A stretch of DNA of 64,000 nt from Pseudomonas fulva. Lineage in GTDB: Bacteria > Pseudomonadota > Gammaproteobacteria > Pseudomonadales > Pseudomonadaceae. Both the position numbers and the translations under genes were made by a program. The notes under the pieces were generated by a model. The model was given only the letters and a program-made list of their open reading frames with translations, did no database searches and was not told the DNA's origin. Numbering within the stretch: the first letter of the stretch is position 1; each line of letters opens with the position of its first letter. Below, in pieces: positions 19,378 to 27,548 of this stretch. The stretch covers positions 248,001 to 312,000 of the forward strand of contig NZ_JADNYP010000003.1 in NCBI RefSeq assembly GCF_015680705.1. The letters run 5' to 3'.

Positions 19378-20010
19378 TCAGCCAGGCGTACCGAGCCCCT
19401 GCCAGTGGCGCGCGCCAACGAAGATGAAGCGCAGTTGCTGGATGATCTTGTCCTGTGCGCTCAAGGGTTGAGGGCTGGTGGCGTCCGGGCTGTCGATCAG
19501 TTCCGGCAACGTTGCGAACACGGTTTTCACCACCAGGTCGGCCATGACGGCCAAGGCCGTCTGATCCAGATGCTGCCAGCGCGGCATGCGCGCCAGGTCG
19601 GTGGCCAGGTCGGAACTGATGTCGTGACGCAGGCGAGCGATGGCCTGGCGGACGGCCTGCGATCCCCCGTACTGCTCGCGTGCCAGGAACAGGAACTGGG
19701 CGCGGTTCGCGGCGACCACATCGAGGAAGATCCGCACCGAGGCATCGGTGATACCGCCAAGCTCCAGTTCGTTCTGACGTACCAGGCGAATGGTCTGCCG
19801 AAAGGTCGCATCGACTTCATTGACCAGGGCCAGGCCGAGGGCGTCCATGTCCGGGAAGTGTCGGTAGAAACCGGTCGGCACGATGCCTGCCAGCCGGGCC
19901 ACTTCACGCAGGCTGATGCTGCCGAAACCGCGGCCGCTTTCCATAAGCTGGCACGCCGCATCGAGAAGGGCCTGGCGAGTCTGAAGCTTCTGTTCGGCGC
20001 GCGGCAGCAT
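19378..20010 (-). CDS. desT: TetR family regulator, DesT/FabR type
   Basis: A 210-residue repressor closely resembling P. aeruginosa DesT (PA4890), which senses acyl-CoA saturation and controls the DesCB desaturase. The HTH region S-L-R-E-V-A-R-L-A-G-I-V-P-T-G-F-Y-R-H-F is at about residues 32-51, and the ligand domain has F-L-F-L-A-R-E-Q-Y-G-G. The start at 20010 gives the M-x-P-R-A-E-Q-K opening; a GTG at 20043 is also in frame. No desaturase genes are adjacent, so the target is elsewhere. Confidence 0.82.
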   Translation of the reverse strand: MLPRAEQKLQTRQALLDAACQLMESGRGFGSISLREVARLAGIVPTGFYRHFPDMDALGLALVNEVDATFRQTIRLVRQNELELGGITDASVRIFLDVVAANRAQFLFLAREQYGGSQAVRQAIARLRHDISSDLATDLARMPRWQHLDQTALAVMADLVVKTVFATLPELIDSPDATSPQPLSAQDKIIQQLRFIFVGARHWQGLGTPG

Positions 20011-20114
20011 GGTTGCAACGTTGTGAGAGGACGGAGTTCGCACTCTAGATAAAAAGACGAAGCACGGTCAATGCGCTGCAGCCGCCGCGGGGCCAGCTTG
20101 CACGGCCTGCCGGT

Positions 20115-20435
20115 TCATCCGACATGGCCCGTCTGGTTCAGGCGATCGGCTCCACCTTCGGCGACCCGGTCGTTGCGCTGGTTCAGGCGATCGGCTCCGC
20201 CTTCGGCGACCCGGTCGTTGCGCTGGTTCAGGCGATCGGCTCCGCCTTCGGCGACTCGGTCGTTGCGCTCGATCAGGCGGTCCGCGCCACCTTCTGCGAG
20301 CGTGTCCAGTGGCAGGAAACGTTCGAGACGGTCAGGATGGGACTCAGCCGCCAGTTGTTGTTCGTCGGCGGGCATGGCCAAGGCATTGGCAGCCAGAACG
20401 GAGAAGGAAAGGCCAAGCAGCAGTGGGAATTTCAT
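20115..20435 (-). CDS. Small secreted protein with 15-residue tandem repeats
   Basis: A 106-residue product with a Sec signal peptide (M-K-F-P-L-L-L-G-L-S-F, cleavage after A-L-A about residue 20). A linker is followed by almost four copies of a 15-residue repeat of the form N-D-R-V-A-E-G-G-A-D-R-L-N-Q-R, ending shortly after the last copy. Acidic and Arg residues alternate. Small exported repeat proteins of this kind occur in Pseudomonas without known function; some carry the uninformative label 'phage infection protein'. An AGGAG lies about 10 bp upstream. Confidence 0.75.
   Translation of the reverse strand: MKFPLLLGLSFSVLAANALAMPADEQQLAAESHPDRLERFLPLDTLAEGGADRLIERNDRVAEGGADRLNQRNDRVAEGGADRLNQRNDRVAEGGADRLNQTGHVG
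20133..20300 (-). repeat. 45-bp tandem repeat, about 3.7 copies
   Basis: The unit recurs at exactly 45-bp spacing: CTGGTTCAGGCGATCGGCTC begins at 20133, 20178 and 20223, with a diverged fourth copy from 20268. The inner copies are nearly identical, and the period keeps the reading frame of the host gene. Copy number could vary between strains. Confidence 0.9.
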
Positions 20436-20752
20436 GATATCGGCGCTCCTCTGGAGGGCTTTGCAATAGGGACGAAGCCAATGCTACTCGCGCCTGGTCG
20501 ATTCAGAAGTGCATATGAGTGATGGTGAAAATCGACGCTGTCGATGTTCATCGCAAGGGCTCTGGAACAAGGTTCTGCGCGAAATGAAAGCAAATGGCCA
20601 GGTAGCGCCCGGTGGCTTGGCCCGGTGATTTGTCCAGCGCAAATGCCACTGTCGTGACCCCTTGGATAAAACCTGGCGGGTTTTCATCAGTCCGAGGTAT
20701 TACCGCACTCGTTTGCCGCCACCGTTTTCGTTGTCATCAGGAGATTCCCGCA
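20436..20752. other. 317-bp divergent intergenic region
   Basis: Separates the repeat-protein gene (minus) from asmA-like (plus). I see the two ribosome binding sites but no clear promoter, repeat or gene. The frame that extends from the AsmA gene to 20612 lacks a ribosome binding site. Confidence 0.4.
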
Positions 20753-22816
20753 ATGACGCGCCCCGCCAGAATCGCTACCTGGATCCTTGCCAGCATCGCC
20801 ACATTGCTGTTGATCCTGGTGGTGGTCATCGCCACCTTCGACTGGAATCGGATCAAGCCTCTGCTCAATGAGAAGGTCTCCGAAGCGCTCCACCGCCCCT
20901 TCGCCATCAACGGCAACCTTGCCGTGCGCTGGCAGCGCGAGCCGGAGGAAGGCGGCTGGCGTGCCTGGGTGCCGTGGCCACGCTTCATTGCCGAAGACCT
21001 GACACTGGGCAACCCCGAATGGCTCAAGGAGCCGCGCATGGTCGGTCTGCAGCGGGTGGAGTTCCGCCTCTCGCCACTGCCGCTGCTGTTCCGGCAGATC
21101 GTCATTCCACGCATCGACCTGACGCGTCCTGACGCCAGCCTGACCCGTCTGGCCGATGGCCGGGCCAACTGGACCTTCGACTTCGGACCCAAGGATGAGA
21201 ATGCCGAGCCGTCCAGCTGGGAACTGGACATCGGCTCGATCGGGTTCGACCAGGGCAACGTCAGCTTCGAGGACCAGACGCTCAAGGCCAGCATGAAGGT
21301 GCAGATCGACCCGCTGGGCAAGCCGATCCCCTTCGGCGACATCGTCGGCAAGGCGACCGCGCAGAAGACCGGCGGCGCCCAGGACTACGCCTTCGGTCTC
21401 AAGGCCGAAGGGCGCTACAAAGGCCAGCCGGTATCGGGCACCGGCAAGATCGGTGGGCTGCTGGCCTTGCGCGACGCCGAGCAGCCATTCCCACTGCAAG
21501 CCGATGTACGTATCGCCGACACCCATGTGGTGCTCGCCGGCACCTTGGTCGATCCACTCAACCTCGGCGCGCTGGACTTGCGCCTGCGTCTTTCCGGCAA
21601 CAGCCTGGGCAATCTCTATCCGTTGACCGGCGTGACCTTGCCCGATACCCCGGCGTACTCCACCGACGGTCATCTGACCGCCAACCTGCAGGCCAAGGAA
21701 GGCCCCAGGTTCCGCTACGAGCAGTTCAACGGCAAGATCGGCAACAGCGATATCCATGGGGACCTGGGCTTCGTCTCCAGCCAGCCCCGCTCGAAGCTGA
21801 CCGGCAAGCTGCTGTCGAACCAGCTGCTGTTCGATGATCTGGCGCCATTGATCGGTGCCGACTCCAATGCCGAGCAGAAAGCCCGTGGTGGCGCCAGCAA
21901 GCAGCCGGCCGACAAGGTATTGCCGGTCGAAGAGTTCCGGACCGACCGCTGGCGAGCCATGGATGCCGACGTCACCTTTACCGGCAAGCGTATCGTGCAC
22001 AGTGAACAGCTGCCGTTCAACGACCTGTCGGCCCATGTCATCCTCGACGATGGCCTACTGCGCCTGGAGCCGCTGCGCTTCGGCGTGGCCGGTGGCAACC
22101 TGGATTCGCGTATCCGCCTGGATGGGCGCAGCACGCCGTTGCAAGGCCGTGCGCAGCTGACCGCGCGGGGTTTCAAGCTCAAGCAGCTGTTCCCCGGCTT
22201 CGCCCCTATGCAGACCAGCTTTGGCGAGCTCAACGGTGATGCCGACCTGAGCGGCCGTGGCAATTCGGTAGCGGCGCTGTTGGGGAGCTCCAGCGGTGAT
22301 CTGCGCCTGTTGGTCAACGATGGCGCCATCAGCCGCAGCCTGATGGAAATCGCCGGGCTCAATGTTGGCAACTACGTCGTCGACAAGCTGTTCGGCGACG
22401 AGGAGGTGAAGATCAACTGCGCGGCGGCCGATGTCGGAATCAAGGACGGGCTGGCCAAGACCCGCCTGTTCGTCTTCGACACGGAAAACGCCATCATCTA
22501 TATCGATGGCACCGCCAATTTCGCCAGCGAGCGGCTGGACTTGAAGATCAGCCCTGAGTCCAAGGGGCTGCGGCTGTTCTCGCTGCGCTCGCCTCTGTAT
22601 GTCCGGGGCTCGTTCGCCAATCCGAGCGCCGGGGTGCAGGCGGTGCCGCTGGCGCTGCGTGGTGCCGGCATGGTTGCCCTCGGTGTGACGGTCGGCCCCG
22701 CGGCTGGCCTGCTGGCGCTGATCGCCCCTGGCGACGACGTGCCGGACCAGTGCAAGCCACTGCTGCAGAAGATGAAGGCTGGCCAGGCGCCCAAGGCTGT
22801 GAATTCGAAGCAATAG
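20753..22816 (+). CDS. AsmA family protein
   Basis: A 687-residue AsmA-like protein, anchored by one N-terminal membrane helix (about residues 8-30) with the rest in the periplasm. AsmA relatives are repeating beta-groove proteins implicated in lipid transport between inner and outer membranes. The N-terminal AsmA domain carries the usual F-D-W-N-R-I-K-P opening, and the C-terminal AsmA_2-like region begins near 22100. CAGGAGA at 20739-20745 supports the start at 20753 over the upstream in-frame ATG at 20612. No operon partner. Confidence 0.9.
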   Translation: MTRPARIATWILASIATLLLILVVVIATFDWNRIKPLLNEKVSEALHRPFAINGNLAVRWQREPEEGGWRAWVPWPRFIAEDLTLGNPEWLKEPRMVGLQRVEFRLSPLPLLFRQIVIPRIDLTRPDASLTRLADGRANWTFDFGPKDENAEPSSWELDIGSIGFDQGNVSFEDQTLKASMKVQIDPLGKPIPFGDIVGKATAQKTGGAQDYAFGLKAEGRYKGQPVSGTGKIGGLLALRDAEQPFPLQADVRIADTHVVLAGTLVDPLNLGALDLRLRLSGNSLGNLYPLTGVTLPDTPAYSTDGHLTANLQAKEGPRFRYEQFNGKIGNSDIHGDLGFVSSQPRSKLTGKLLSNQLLFDDLAPLIGADSNAEQKARGGASKQPADKVLPVEEFRTDRWRAMDADVTFTGKRIVHSEQLPFNDLSAHVILDDGLLRLEPLRFGVAGGNLDSRIRLDGRSTPLQGRAQLTARGFKLKQLFPGFAPMQTSFGELNGDADLSGRGNSVAALLGSSSGDLRLLVNDGAISRSLMEIAGLNVGNYVVDKLFGDEEVKINCAAADVGIKDGLAKTRLFVFDTENAIIYIDGTANFASERLDLKISPESKGLRLFSLRSPLYVRGSFANPSAGVQAVPLALRGAGMVALGVTVGPAAGLLALIAPGDDVPDQCKPLLQKMKAGQAPKAVNSKQ

Positions 22817-22891
22817 GTTTCTTCGAAAGGTCACCAAGTGGCGACCAGGCAAGTAAAACAGGCGAACAAGCGCAGTTCGCGAGGTGTGAAT

Positions 22892-22939
22892 GTGCATTGC
22901 GAGCCTGCTTTCAACGTAGCAGGAGCGTCGCGCCGGCAC
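22892..22939. repeat. Diverged intergenic element, copy A
   Basis: Pairs with the element at 17753-17800 (38 of 48 identical, no gaps). The hairpin arms CCTGCT (22904-22909) and AGCAGG (22918-22923) surround a TTCAACGT loop. A shared CAAGTGGCGA string lies about 50-60 bp upstream of both copies, so the true element may be about 100 bp. Confidence 0.6.
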
Positions 22940-22958
22940 TGTTCGTACGGCAAAAGCA

Positions 22959-22993
22959 CATCGGCCCCAGGGCGCGTCACCCTGGGGCCGATG
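22959..22993 (-). terminator. Intrinsic terminator of the Dps-like gene
   Basis: A 14-bp perfect stem (22959-22972 with 22980-22993) and 7-nt loop. On the minus strand the stem is followed by TGCTTTTGCC, giving a short T-run after the dps-like stop. It may also block read-through from asmA on the other strand. Confidence 0.75.
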
Positions 22994-23024
22994 CATGACT
23001 GACCGGGGCCAAGCCCGGCCAGGT

Positions 23025-23555
23025 TCAGAGGTCGTTGAGAATGTCCGCCATGTCGTCGGCATGCTCTTCTTCCTGGGCGAGGATGTCCTCGAAGATCCGT
23101 CGGGTGGTCGGATCTTTCTCGCCGATGTACTGGATGATCTCGCGATAGCTGTCGATGGCGATGCGTTCAGCGACCAGGTCCTCGAGGACCATCTCCTTGA
23201 GCGTGCTGCCGGCGACGTACTGGGCATGCGAGTTGCGACTCAGGTTGTCCGGGTTGAAGTCGGGCTCCCCACCCAGCTGCACGATACGTTCGGCCAGCCG
23301 GTCGGCATGCTCGGCTTCCTGATTGGCATGCTCGAGGAACTCGTCGGCGGCGACGCTGGCCTTGATGCCGCTGGCCATGAAGTAGTGGCGCTTGTAGCGC
23401 AGGGTGCAGACCAGCTCCGTGGCCAGCGCCTCATTGAGCAGACGCAGGATTTCCTGGCGGTCGGCATTGTAGCCCTCGGTCACGGCGCCCTGTTCGACGT
23501 GCTGGCGGGCACGTTGGCGCAGGACGTTCACGTCGGTCAGTTCGATGCTGCTCAT
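23025..23555 (-). CDS. Dps-like / bacterioferritin-like ferritin family protein
   Basis: A 176-residue four-helix ferritin-like protein resembling P. aeruginosa PA4880. Di-iron ligand motifs are visible in the helices: N-E-A-L-A-T-E-L (about 41-48), H-A-N-Q-E-A-E-H (about 76-83), V-A-E-R (about 127-130) and E-E-E-H near the C-terminus. Two conserved Cys-region motifs of DpsL proteins are not obvious, so I leave the subclass open. Probable role in iron storage or peroxide protection. Own terminator downstream, osmE upstream. Confidence 0.85.
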   Translation of the reverse strand: MSSIELTDVNVLRQRARQHVEQGAVTEGYNADRQEILRLLNEALATELVCTLRYKRHYFMASGIKASVAADEFLEHANQEAEHADRLAERIVQLGGEPDFNPDNLSRNSHAQYVAGSTLKEMVLEDLVAERIAIDSYREIIQYIGEKDPTTRRIFEDILAQEEEHADDMADILNDL

Positions 23556-23601
23556 CGGTTATCTCCAGGCAATTCAGGTAAGGTGTTCACGGTTCGCGGG
23601 T

Positions 23602-23943
23602 TCAGGCGCCCGGTACCGCCTTGCGGTCTTCTTCACGTTGCTTGCAGGTCTTGAAGCCCTTGGCATCGACGTGACCGGTGGCATCGAAGCGCACGTAGTA
23701 CGGCTGCTGATGACCTTCGCGGTTGAGGATGTAGTCATTGCAGGTGCCACCATTGGGCAGGTCCGTGACAGTGGAAGGGCTGCCGCCGATGGCGATCACC
23801 TTCTGCATGGTCATGCCGTTCTCGACCTGCTTGACCAGCGGCTGGTCGCGATAGGTGACATGGTCCACGGGGTTTTCCGGATGACTGCCGCAGGCGGCCA
23901 GGGTGGCGCTTGCCAGGAGAATTGCCAGGGTCTGCTTGTACAT
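23602..23943 (-). CDS. osmE: Osmotically inducible lipoprotein OsmE
   Basis: A 113-residue outer-membrane lipoprotein of the OsmE/SmpA (BamE-like fold) family. The signal peptide ends in the lipobox L-A-A-C with Cys18 as lipid acceptor. The mature part contains the family core G-M-T-M-Q-K-V-I-A-I-G-G-S-P. In enterobacteria osmE is induced by osmotic stress and stationary phase; here the control is not visible. Single gene, divergent from the lipase. Confidence 0.92.
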   Translation of the reverse strand: MYKQTLAILLASATLAACGSHPENPVDHVTYRDQPLVKQVENGMTMQKVIAIGGSPSTVTDLPNGGTCNDYILNREGHQQPYYVRFDATGHVDAKGFKTCKQREEDRKAVPGA

Positions 23944-24054
23944 GGTGTCGTTCCTCGCTCGGATGCTGTTCTGCTTGGAGCCGCGCCGCGCTTGGGGAGT
24001 TCGATTGCGAACGCCGCTTGTCGGCGCGCAGGTCGGCGAAGAACAGGAGCAAGC

Positions 24055-24945
24055 ATGAGTCAGGAACTGGCCACGCGATATCCACTGGTGCTGGTGCCGG
24101 GCATGTTCGGGTTCGTCCGGCTGGTCTTCTATCCGTACTGGTACGGCATCCCTGCGGCATTACGCCAGGGCGGCGCCCAGGTGTTCCCGGTGCAGGTCTC
24201 GCCGCTGCACGGTACCCAGGTACGAGGCGAGCAACTGCTGGCGATCATCGAGGACATCTGCCAGCGTACCGGCGCCGCCAAGGTCAATCTGCTCGGCCAC
24301 AGCCAGGGCGCCCTCGACGCACGCCATGCCGCGGCCCGGCGACCAGACCGGGTCGCCTCGGTGACCTCCATCGCCGGTCCCAACCAGGGTTCGGAGCTGG
24401 CTGACTGGCTCGAGCGCAAGGCACCCGACGGCTCGCCCCAAGGCAGGCTGCTCAAGGTCCTGCTAGAGGGCATCGCAGCCTTGCTGGTCTGGCTGGAAAC
24501 CGACTGGCGCCGCCATCCCCTGCCCATCGATGCGCAGGCGGCGCACCAGGCGCTGACCAGCGCCGGGGTCGCCTCGTTCAACCAGGCGTGCCCCCAAGGA
24601 CTGCCTTTGGCCTGGGGCGCCGAGGGGCCGGGGCTGGTCGATGGGGTGCGCTACTATTGCTGGTCGGGTACCTTGCAACCAGGCCTGACCGACCAGGGAC
24701 GCAATCGCCTGGATGGCAGCCATCGCTTCTGCCGCCTGTGTGCCCGCAGCTTCGTGCGCGAGCGGGGCCAGTGCGATGGCATGGTCGGTCGCTACAGTTC
24801 TCACCTGGGCCAGGTGATCGGCGATGACTATCCGCTCGATCATCTGGATATCGTCAACCAGTCGCTGGGCGCGGTGGGCAAGGGGGTCGACCCCGTGCGC
24901 CTGTTCATCGAGCACGCTGCCAGGCTCAAGGCCGCCGGGCTGTAG
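24055..24945 (+). CDS. Family I triacylglycerol lipase-like alpha/beta hydrolase without a signal peptide
   Basis: A 296-residue hydrolase that follows the P. aeruginosa LipA sequence along its length. The oxyanion segment V-P-G-M-F-G-F is at 14-20, nucleophile elbow G-H-S-Q-G has Ser83, the catalytic Asp is 241 (C-D-G-M-V-G) and the catalytic His is 263 (L-D-H-L-D). Unlike LipA it has no signal peptide: the protein begins M-S-Q-E-L-A-T-R-Y-P directly at the first strand. No lipase foldase gene is adjacent. Ribosome binding site AGGAG. Probably a cytoplasmic esterase or lipase; substrate unknown. Confidence 0.88.
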   Translation: MSQELATRYPLVLVPGMFGFVRLVFYPYWYGIPAALRQGGAQVFPVQVSPLHGTQVRGEQLLAIIEDICQRTGAAKVNLLGHSQGALDARHAAARRPDRVASVTSIAGPNQGSELADWLERKAPDGSPQGRLLKVLLEGIAALLVWLETDWRRHPLPIDAQAAHQALTSAGVASFNQACPQGLPLAWGAEGPGLVDGVRYYCWSGTLQPGLTDQGRNRLDGSHRFCRLCARSFVRERGQCDGMVGRYSSHLGQVIGDDYPLDHLDIVNQSLGAVGKGVDPVRLFIEHAARLKAAGL

Positions 24946-25029
24946 GCTCATGACAGGGTCGTGTCACTATGCCTGCAGGTCGAAGGCTGGCAGACTGCAA
25001 GCTTTCCCGCAGTCCGTCGTCGAGGTTGT

Positions 25030-26037
25030 ATGACGTTCACCCCACGCCAGGTCATCCTGGCCAGCTGGATCATCGTCTTTGCCGGCCTACTGTTGGCCTT
25101 GCCCCTGAAGTTGCTGCCGAGCCTGCTGGCCGGTCTGCTGGTCTTCGAGCTGGTGAACATGCTCACCCCGAGGCTGCAACCGTTGCTCGCCGGCCAGCGT
25201 GCCCGCTGGCTGGCGGTGGCCCTGCTTGGCACCTTGGTGGTGACGACCTTGAGCCTGTTGTTTGCCGGCGCGATCAGCTTTCTGCTACACGAGGCGGAAA
25301 ACCCAGGCGCTTCGCTCGATCGCTTCATGCTGGTGGTCGATCGCGCCCGTAGCCAGTTGCCACCGTTCATCGACAGCTACCTGCCAGCCAGCGCGGCCGA
25401 GTTCCGCACCGCCATCGGCGAGTGGCTCAAGAGCCACCTCGGCGAGCTGCAATGGCTGGGCAAGGGCGCGGCGCACATGTTCGTCACCCTGCTGATCGGC
25501 ATGATCCTTGGCGCCATCGTCGCGCTGCAGCGCATTCCCGATGTCTCGCGACGCAAGCCACTGGCCGCCGCCCTGTTCGAACGCCTGAACCTGCTGGTCC
25601 AGGCCTTTCGCAACATCGTCTTCGCGCAGATCAAGATCTCCCTGCTCAACACCGCCTTCACCGGGATCTTCCTGGCGCTGGTGCTGCCGCTGTTCGGCAT
25701 CCACCTGCCGCTGACCAAGACGCTGATCGTGTTGACCTTCCTGCTCGGGCTGCTGCCGGTGATCGGCAACCTGATGTCCAACACGCTGATCACCATCGTC
25801 GGCCTGTCGCTGTCGATCTGGGTAGCGGTTGCGGCCCTGGGCTACCTGATCGTCATCCACAAGGTCGAGTACTTCCTCAATGCTCGAATCGTCGGCGGGC
25901 AGATCAGTGCCAAGTCCTGGGAGCTGCTCCTGGCGATGCTGGTATTCGAGGCCGCGTTCGGCCTGCCCGGCGTGGTGGCCGGGCCGATCTACTATGCCTA
26001 CCTCAAGAGCGAGCTGCGGCGCGCCGAACTGGTCTGA
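25030..26037 (+). CDS. AI-2E family transporter (PerM-like permease)
   Basis: A 335-residue membrane protein of the AI-2 exporter/PerM superfamily. Two or three helices lie at the N-terminus, then a hydrophilic domain (about residues 95-140) and a cluster of four to five helices including L-G-L-L-P-V-I-G-N-L. Members export AI-2-like signals, drive Na+/H+ exchange or are uncharacterised, so the function is open. The ATG at 25030 gives a compact hydrophobic start. Confidence 0.85.
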   Translation: MTFTPRQVILASWIIVFAGLLLALPLKLLPSLLAGLLVFELVNMLTPRLQPLLAGQRARWLAVALLGTLVVTTLSLLFAGAISFLLHEAENPGASLDRFMLVVDRARSQLPPFIDSYLPASAAEFRTAIGEWLKSHLGELQWLGKGAAHMFVTLLIGMILGAIVALQRIPDVSRRKPLAAALFERLNLLVQAFRNIVFAQIKISLLNTAFTGIFLALVLPLFGIHLPLTKTLIVLTFLLGLLPVIGNLMSNTLITIVGLSLSIWVAVAALGYLIVIHKVEYFLNARIVGGQISAKSWELLLAMLVFEAAFGLPGVVAGPIYYAYLKSELRRAELV

Positions 26038-26050
26038 GGGGGAGCAAACT

Positions 26051-26115
26051 GCAAGCGGCAAGCTGCAAGCAGATTGCGCCATCTGCAAGAGCGGCGCGAT
26101 CCGCTTGCCGCTTGC
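26051..26115. repeat. 13-bp inverted repeat between convergent genes
   Basis: GCAAGCGGCAAGC (26051-26063) and its exact complement (26103-26115) enclose 39 bp, between the AI-2E gene and the Hsp70 gene that converge here. The interior also contains GCTGCAAGC and TCTGCAAGA motifs. It may act as a bidirectional transcription stop. Similar GCAAGCGGCAAGC strings recur at 52940-52952 and, partly, near 49700-49790. Confidence 0.6.
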
Positions 26116-26119
26116 CGTC

Positions 26120-27385
26120 TCAGCCGTAGCGCTTGCGAGCCTCGATGGCCAGGCCGCTGCCGATGCTGCCGAACCGGTTGCCCTCGACGTGACGGGCATT
26201 GGGCAGCATGGCCGCGATGCTCTGGCGCAGGGCCGGAATGCCGCTCGATCCGCCGGTGAAGAAGACCGTGTCGACCTGGCTTTGGCCGATGCCAGCCTTG
26301 CTCAGCAGCTCGCCGACACTGCCGCGCACGCGCTGCAGCAGCCCTTCGATGGCATCCTCGAACAAAGGCCGGGTCAGCTCGACGGCCAGGTCGGGTTCGA
26401 TCCTTCGCAAGTCGATGCAGCGGTTTTGCTGCTCGGTCAGCTCGATCTTGCTCGTCTCGACCTCCATGGCCAGCCAGTGTCCGGCGCGCTGCTCGATCAG
26501 CTTGAACAGGCGATCAATGCCCACGGTGTCCTCGACGTCGTAGCGCATGCTGCCCAGCGACAGCTGTGACTTCTGCGAGTACAGGCTGTTGATGGTGTGC
26601 CAGGTGGCCAGGTTGAGGTGGTAGCTGGTAGGCATCAGCGCCTGGCTCTTCATCCGGCTGCCGTAGCCGAACAGTGGCATGACGCCCTGCAGGCTGAGCT
26701 GCTTGTCGAAGTCGGTACCACCGATGTGCACACCGCCGGTCGCGAGAATATCGCCGTGGCGGTCGTCGAGCAGGTGGCGCTCCGGCGCCAGGCGTACCAG
26801 CGAGAAGTCCGAGGTACCACCACCAATGTCGACGATCAGCACCAGCTCCTCGCGGCTGATGCCCGACTCGTAGTCGAAGGCCGCGGCGATCGGTTCGTAC
26901 TGGAAAGAGACTTCCTTGAAGCCGATCTTGCGCGCCACTTCGGCGAGGGTGTCCTCGGCTTCCTGGTCGGCGACCGGGTCCTCGTCGACGAAGAATACCG
27001 GACGCCCCAGCACCACTTCGTCGAAGCTGCGTCCGGCATTGGCCTGGGCACGCTGCCTGAGCTCGCCGATGAACATGCCGAGCAGGTCCTTGAACGGCAA
27101 TGCCGTGCCCAGCACGCTGGTATCGTGCTTGATCAGCTTGGAACCGAGCAGGCTCTTGAGCGAACGCATGAGCCGGCCTTCGTAACCTTCCAGGTACTCG
27201 TGCAGCGCCATGCGACCATAGGCCGGCCGGCGTTCCTCGAGATTGAAGAAGACCACCGAGGGCAGGGTGATCTTGCCGTCCTCCAGGGCGAGCAGCGTCT
27301 CGACGCCGGGACGGTACCAGCCGACCGTCGAATTGGAGGTGCCGAAGTCGATGCCGCAGGCGCGGGCCGGGGTTGGGTCAGGCAT
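26120..27385 (-). CDS. yegD: Hsp70 family protein, YegD type
   Basis: A 421-residue Hsp70-like ATPase lacking the C-terminal lid and substrate domain of DnaK. The phosphate-1 loop G-I-D-F-G-T-S-N-S-T-V-G is at residues 10-21, phosphate-2 D-I-G-G-G-T-S-D-F-S is near 26815-26845, and the adenosine motif G-G-S-S-G-I-P is near the C-terminus. The YegD role is not established; a chaperone-like ATPase is the usual description. It is divergent from the J-domain gene cbpA, so the two may share a control region. Confidence 0.9.
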   Translation of the reverse strand: MPDPTPARACGIDFGTSNSTVGWYRPGVETLLALEDGKITLPSVVFFNLEERRPAYGRMALHEYLEGYEGRLMRSLKSLLGSKLIKHDTSVLGTALPFKDLLGMFIGELRQRAQANAGRSFDEVVLGRPVFFVDEDPVADQEAEDTLAEVARKIGFKEVSFQYEPIAAAFDYESGISREELVLIVDIGGGTSDFSLVRLAPERHLLDDRHGDILATGGVHIGGTDFDKQLSLQGVMPLFGYGSRMKSQALMPTSYHLNLATWHTINSLYSQKSQLSLGSMRYDVEDTVGIDRLFKLIEQRAGHWLAMEVETSKIELTEQQNRCIDLRRIEPDLAVELTRPLFEDAIEGLLQRVRGSVGELLSKAGIGQSQVDTVFFTGGSSGIPALRQSIAAMLPNARHVEGNRFGSIGSGLAIEARKRYG

Positions 27386-27548
27386 GGGAAGAGCTTCCGG
27401 AGGCAAAACGGCCGCGCAGTGTATGCCAGTGGCTCGCAGAATCAAGACCGATCGTCTGCGCTGCGACGCAGCCAGACACACCTTGGAAAGGCTATGCTTG
27501 ACCCCTATCTTCAGTTGCAACGCACATTTTTCGAGGGTGAGCCCTTAA

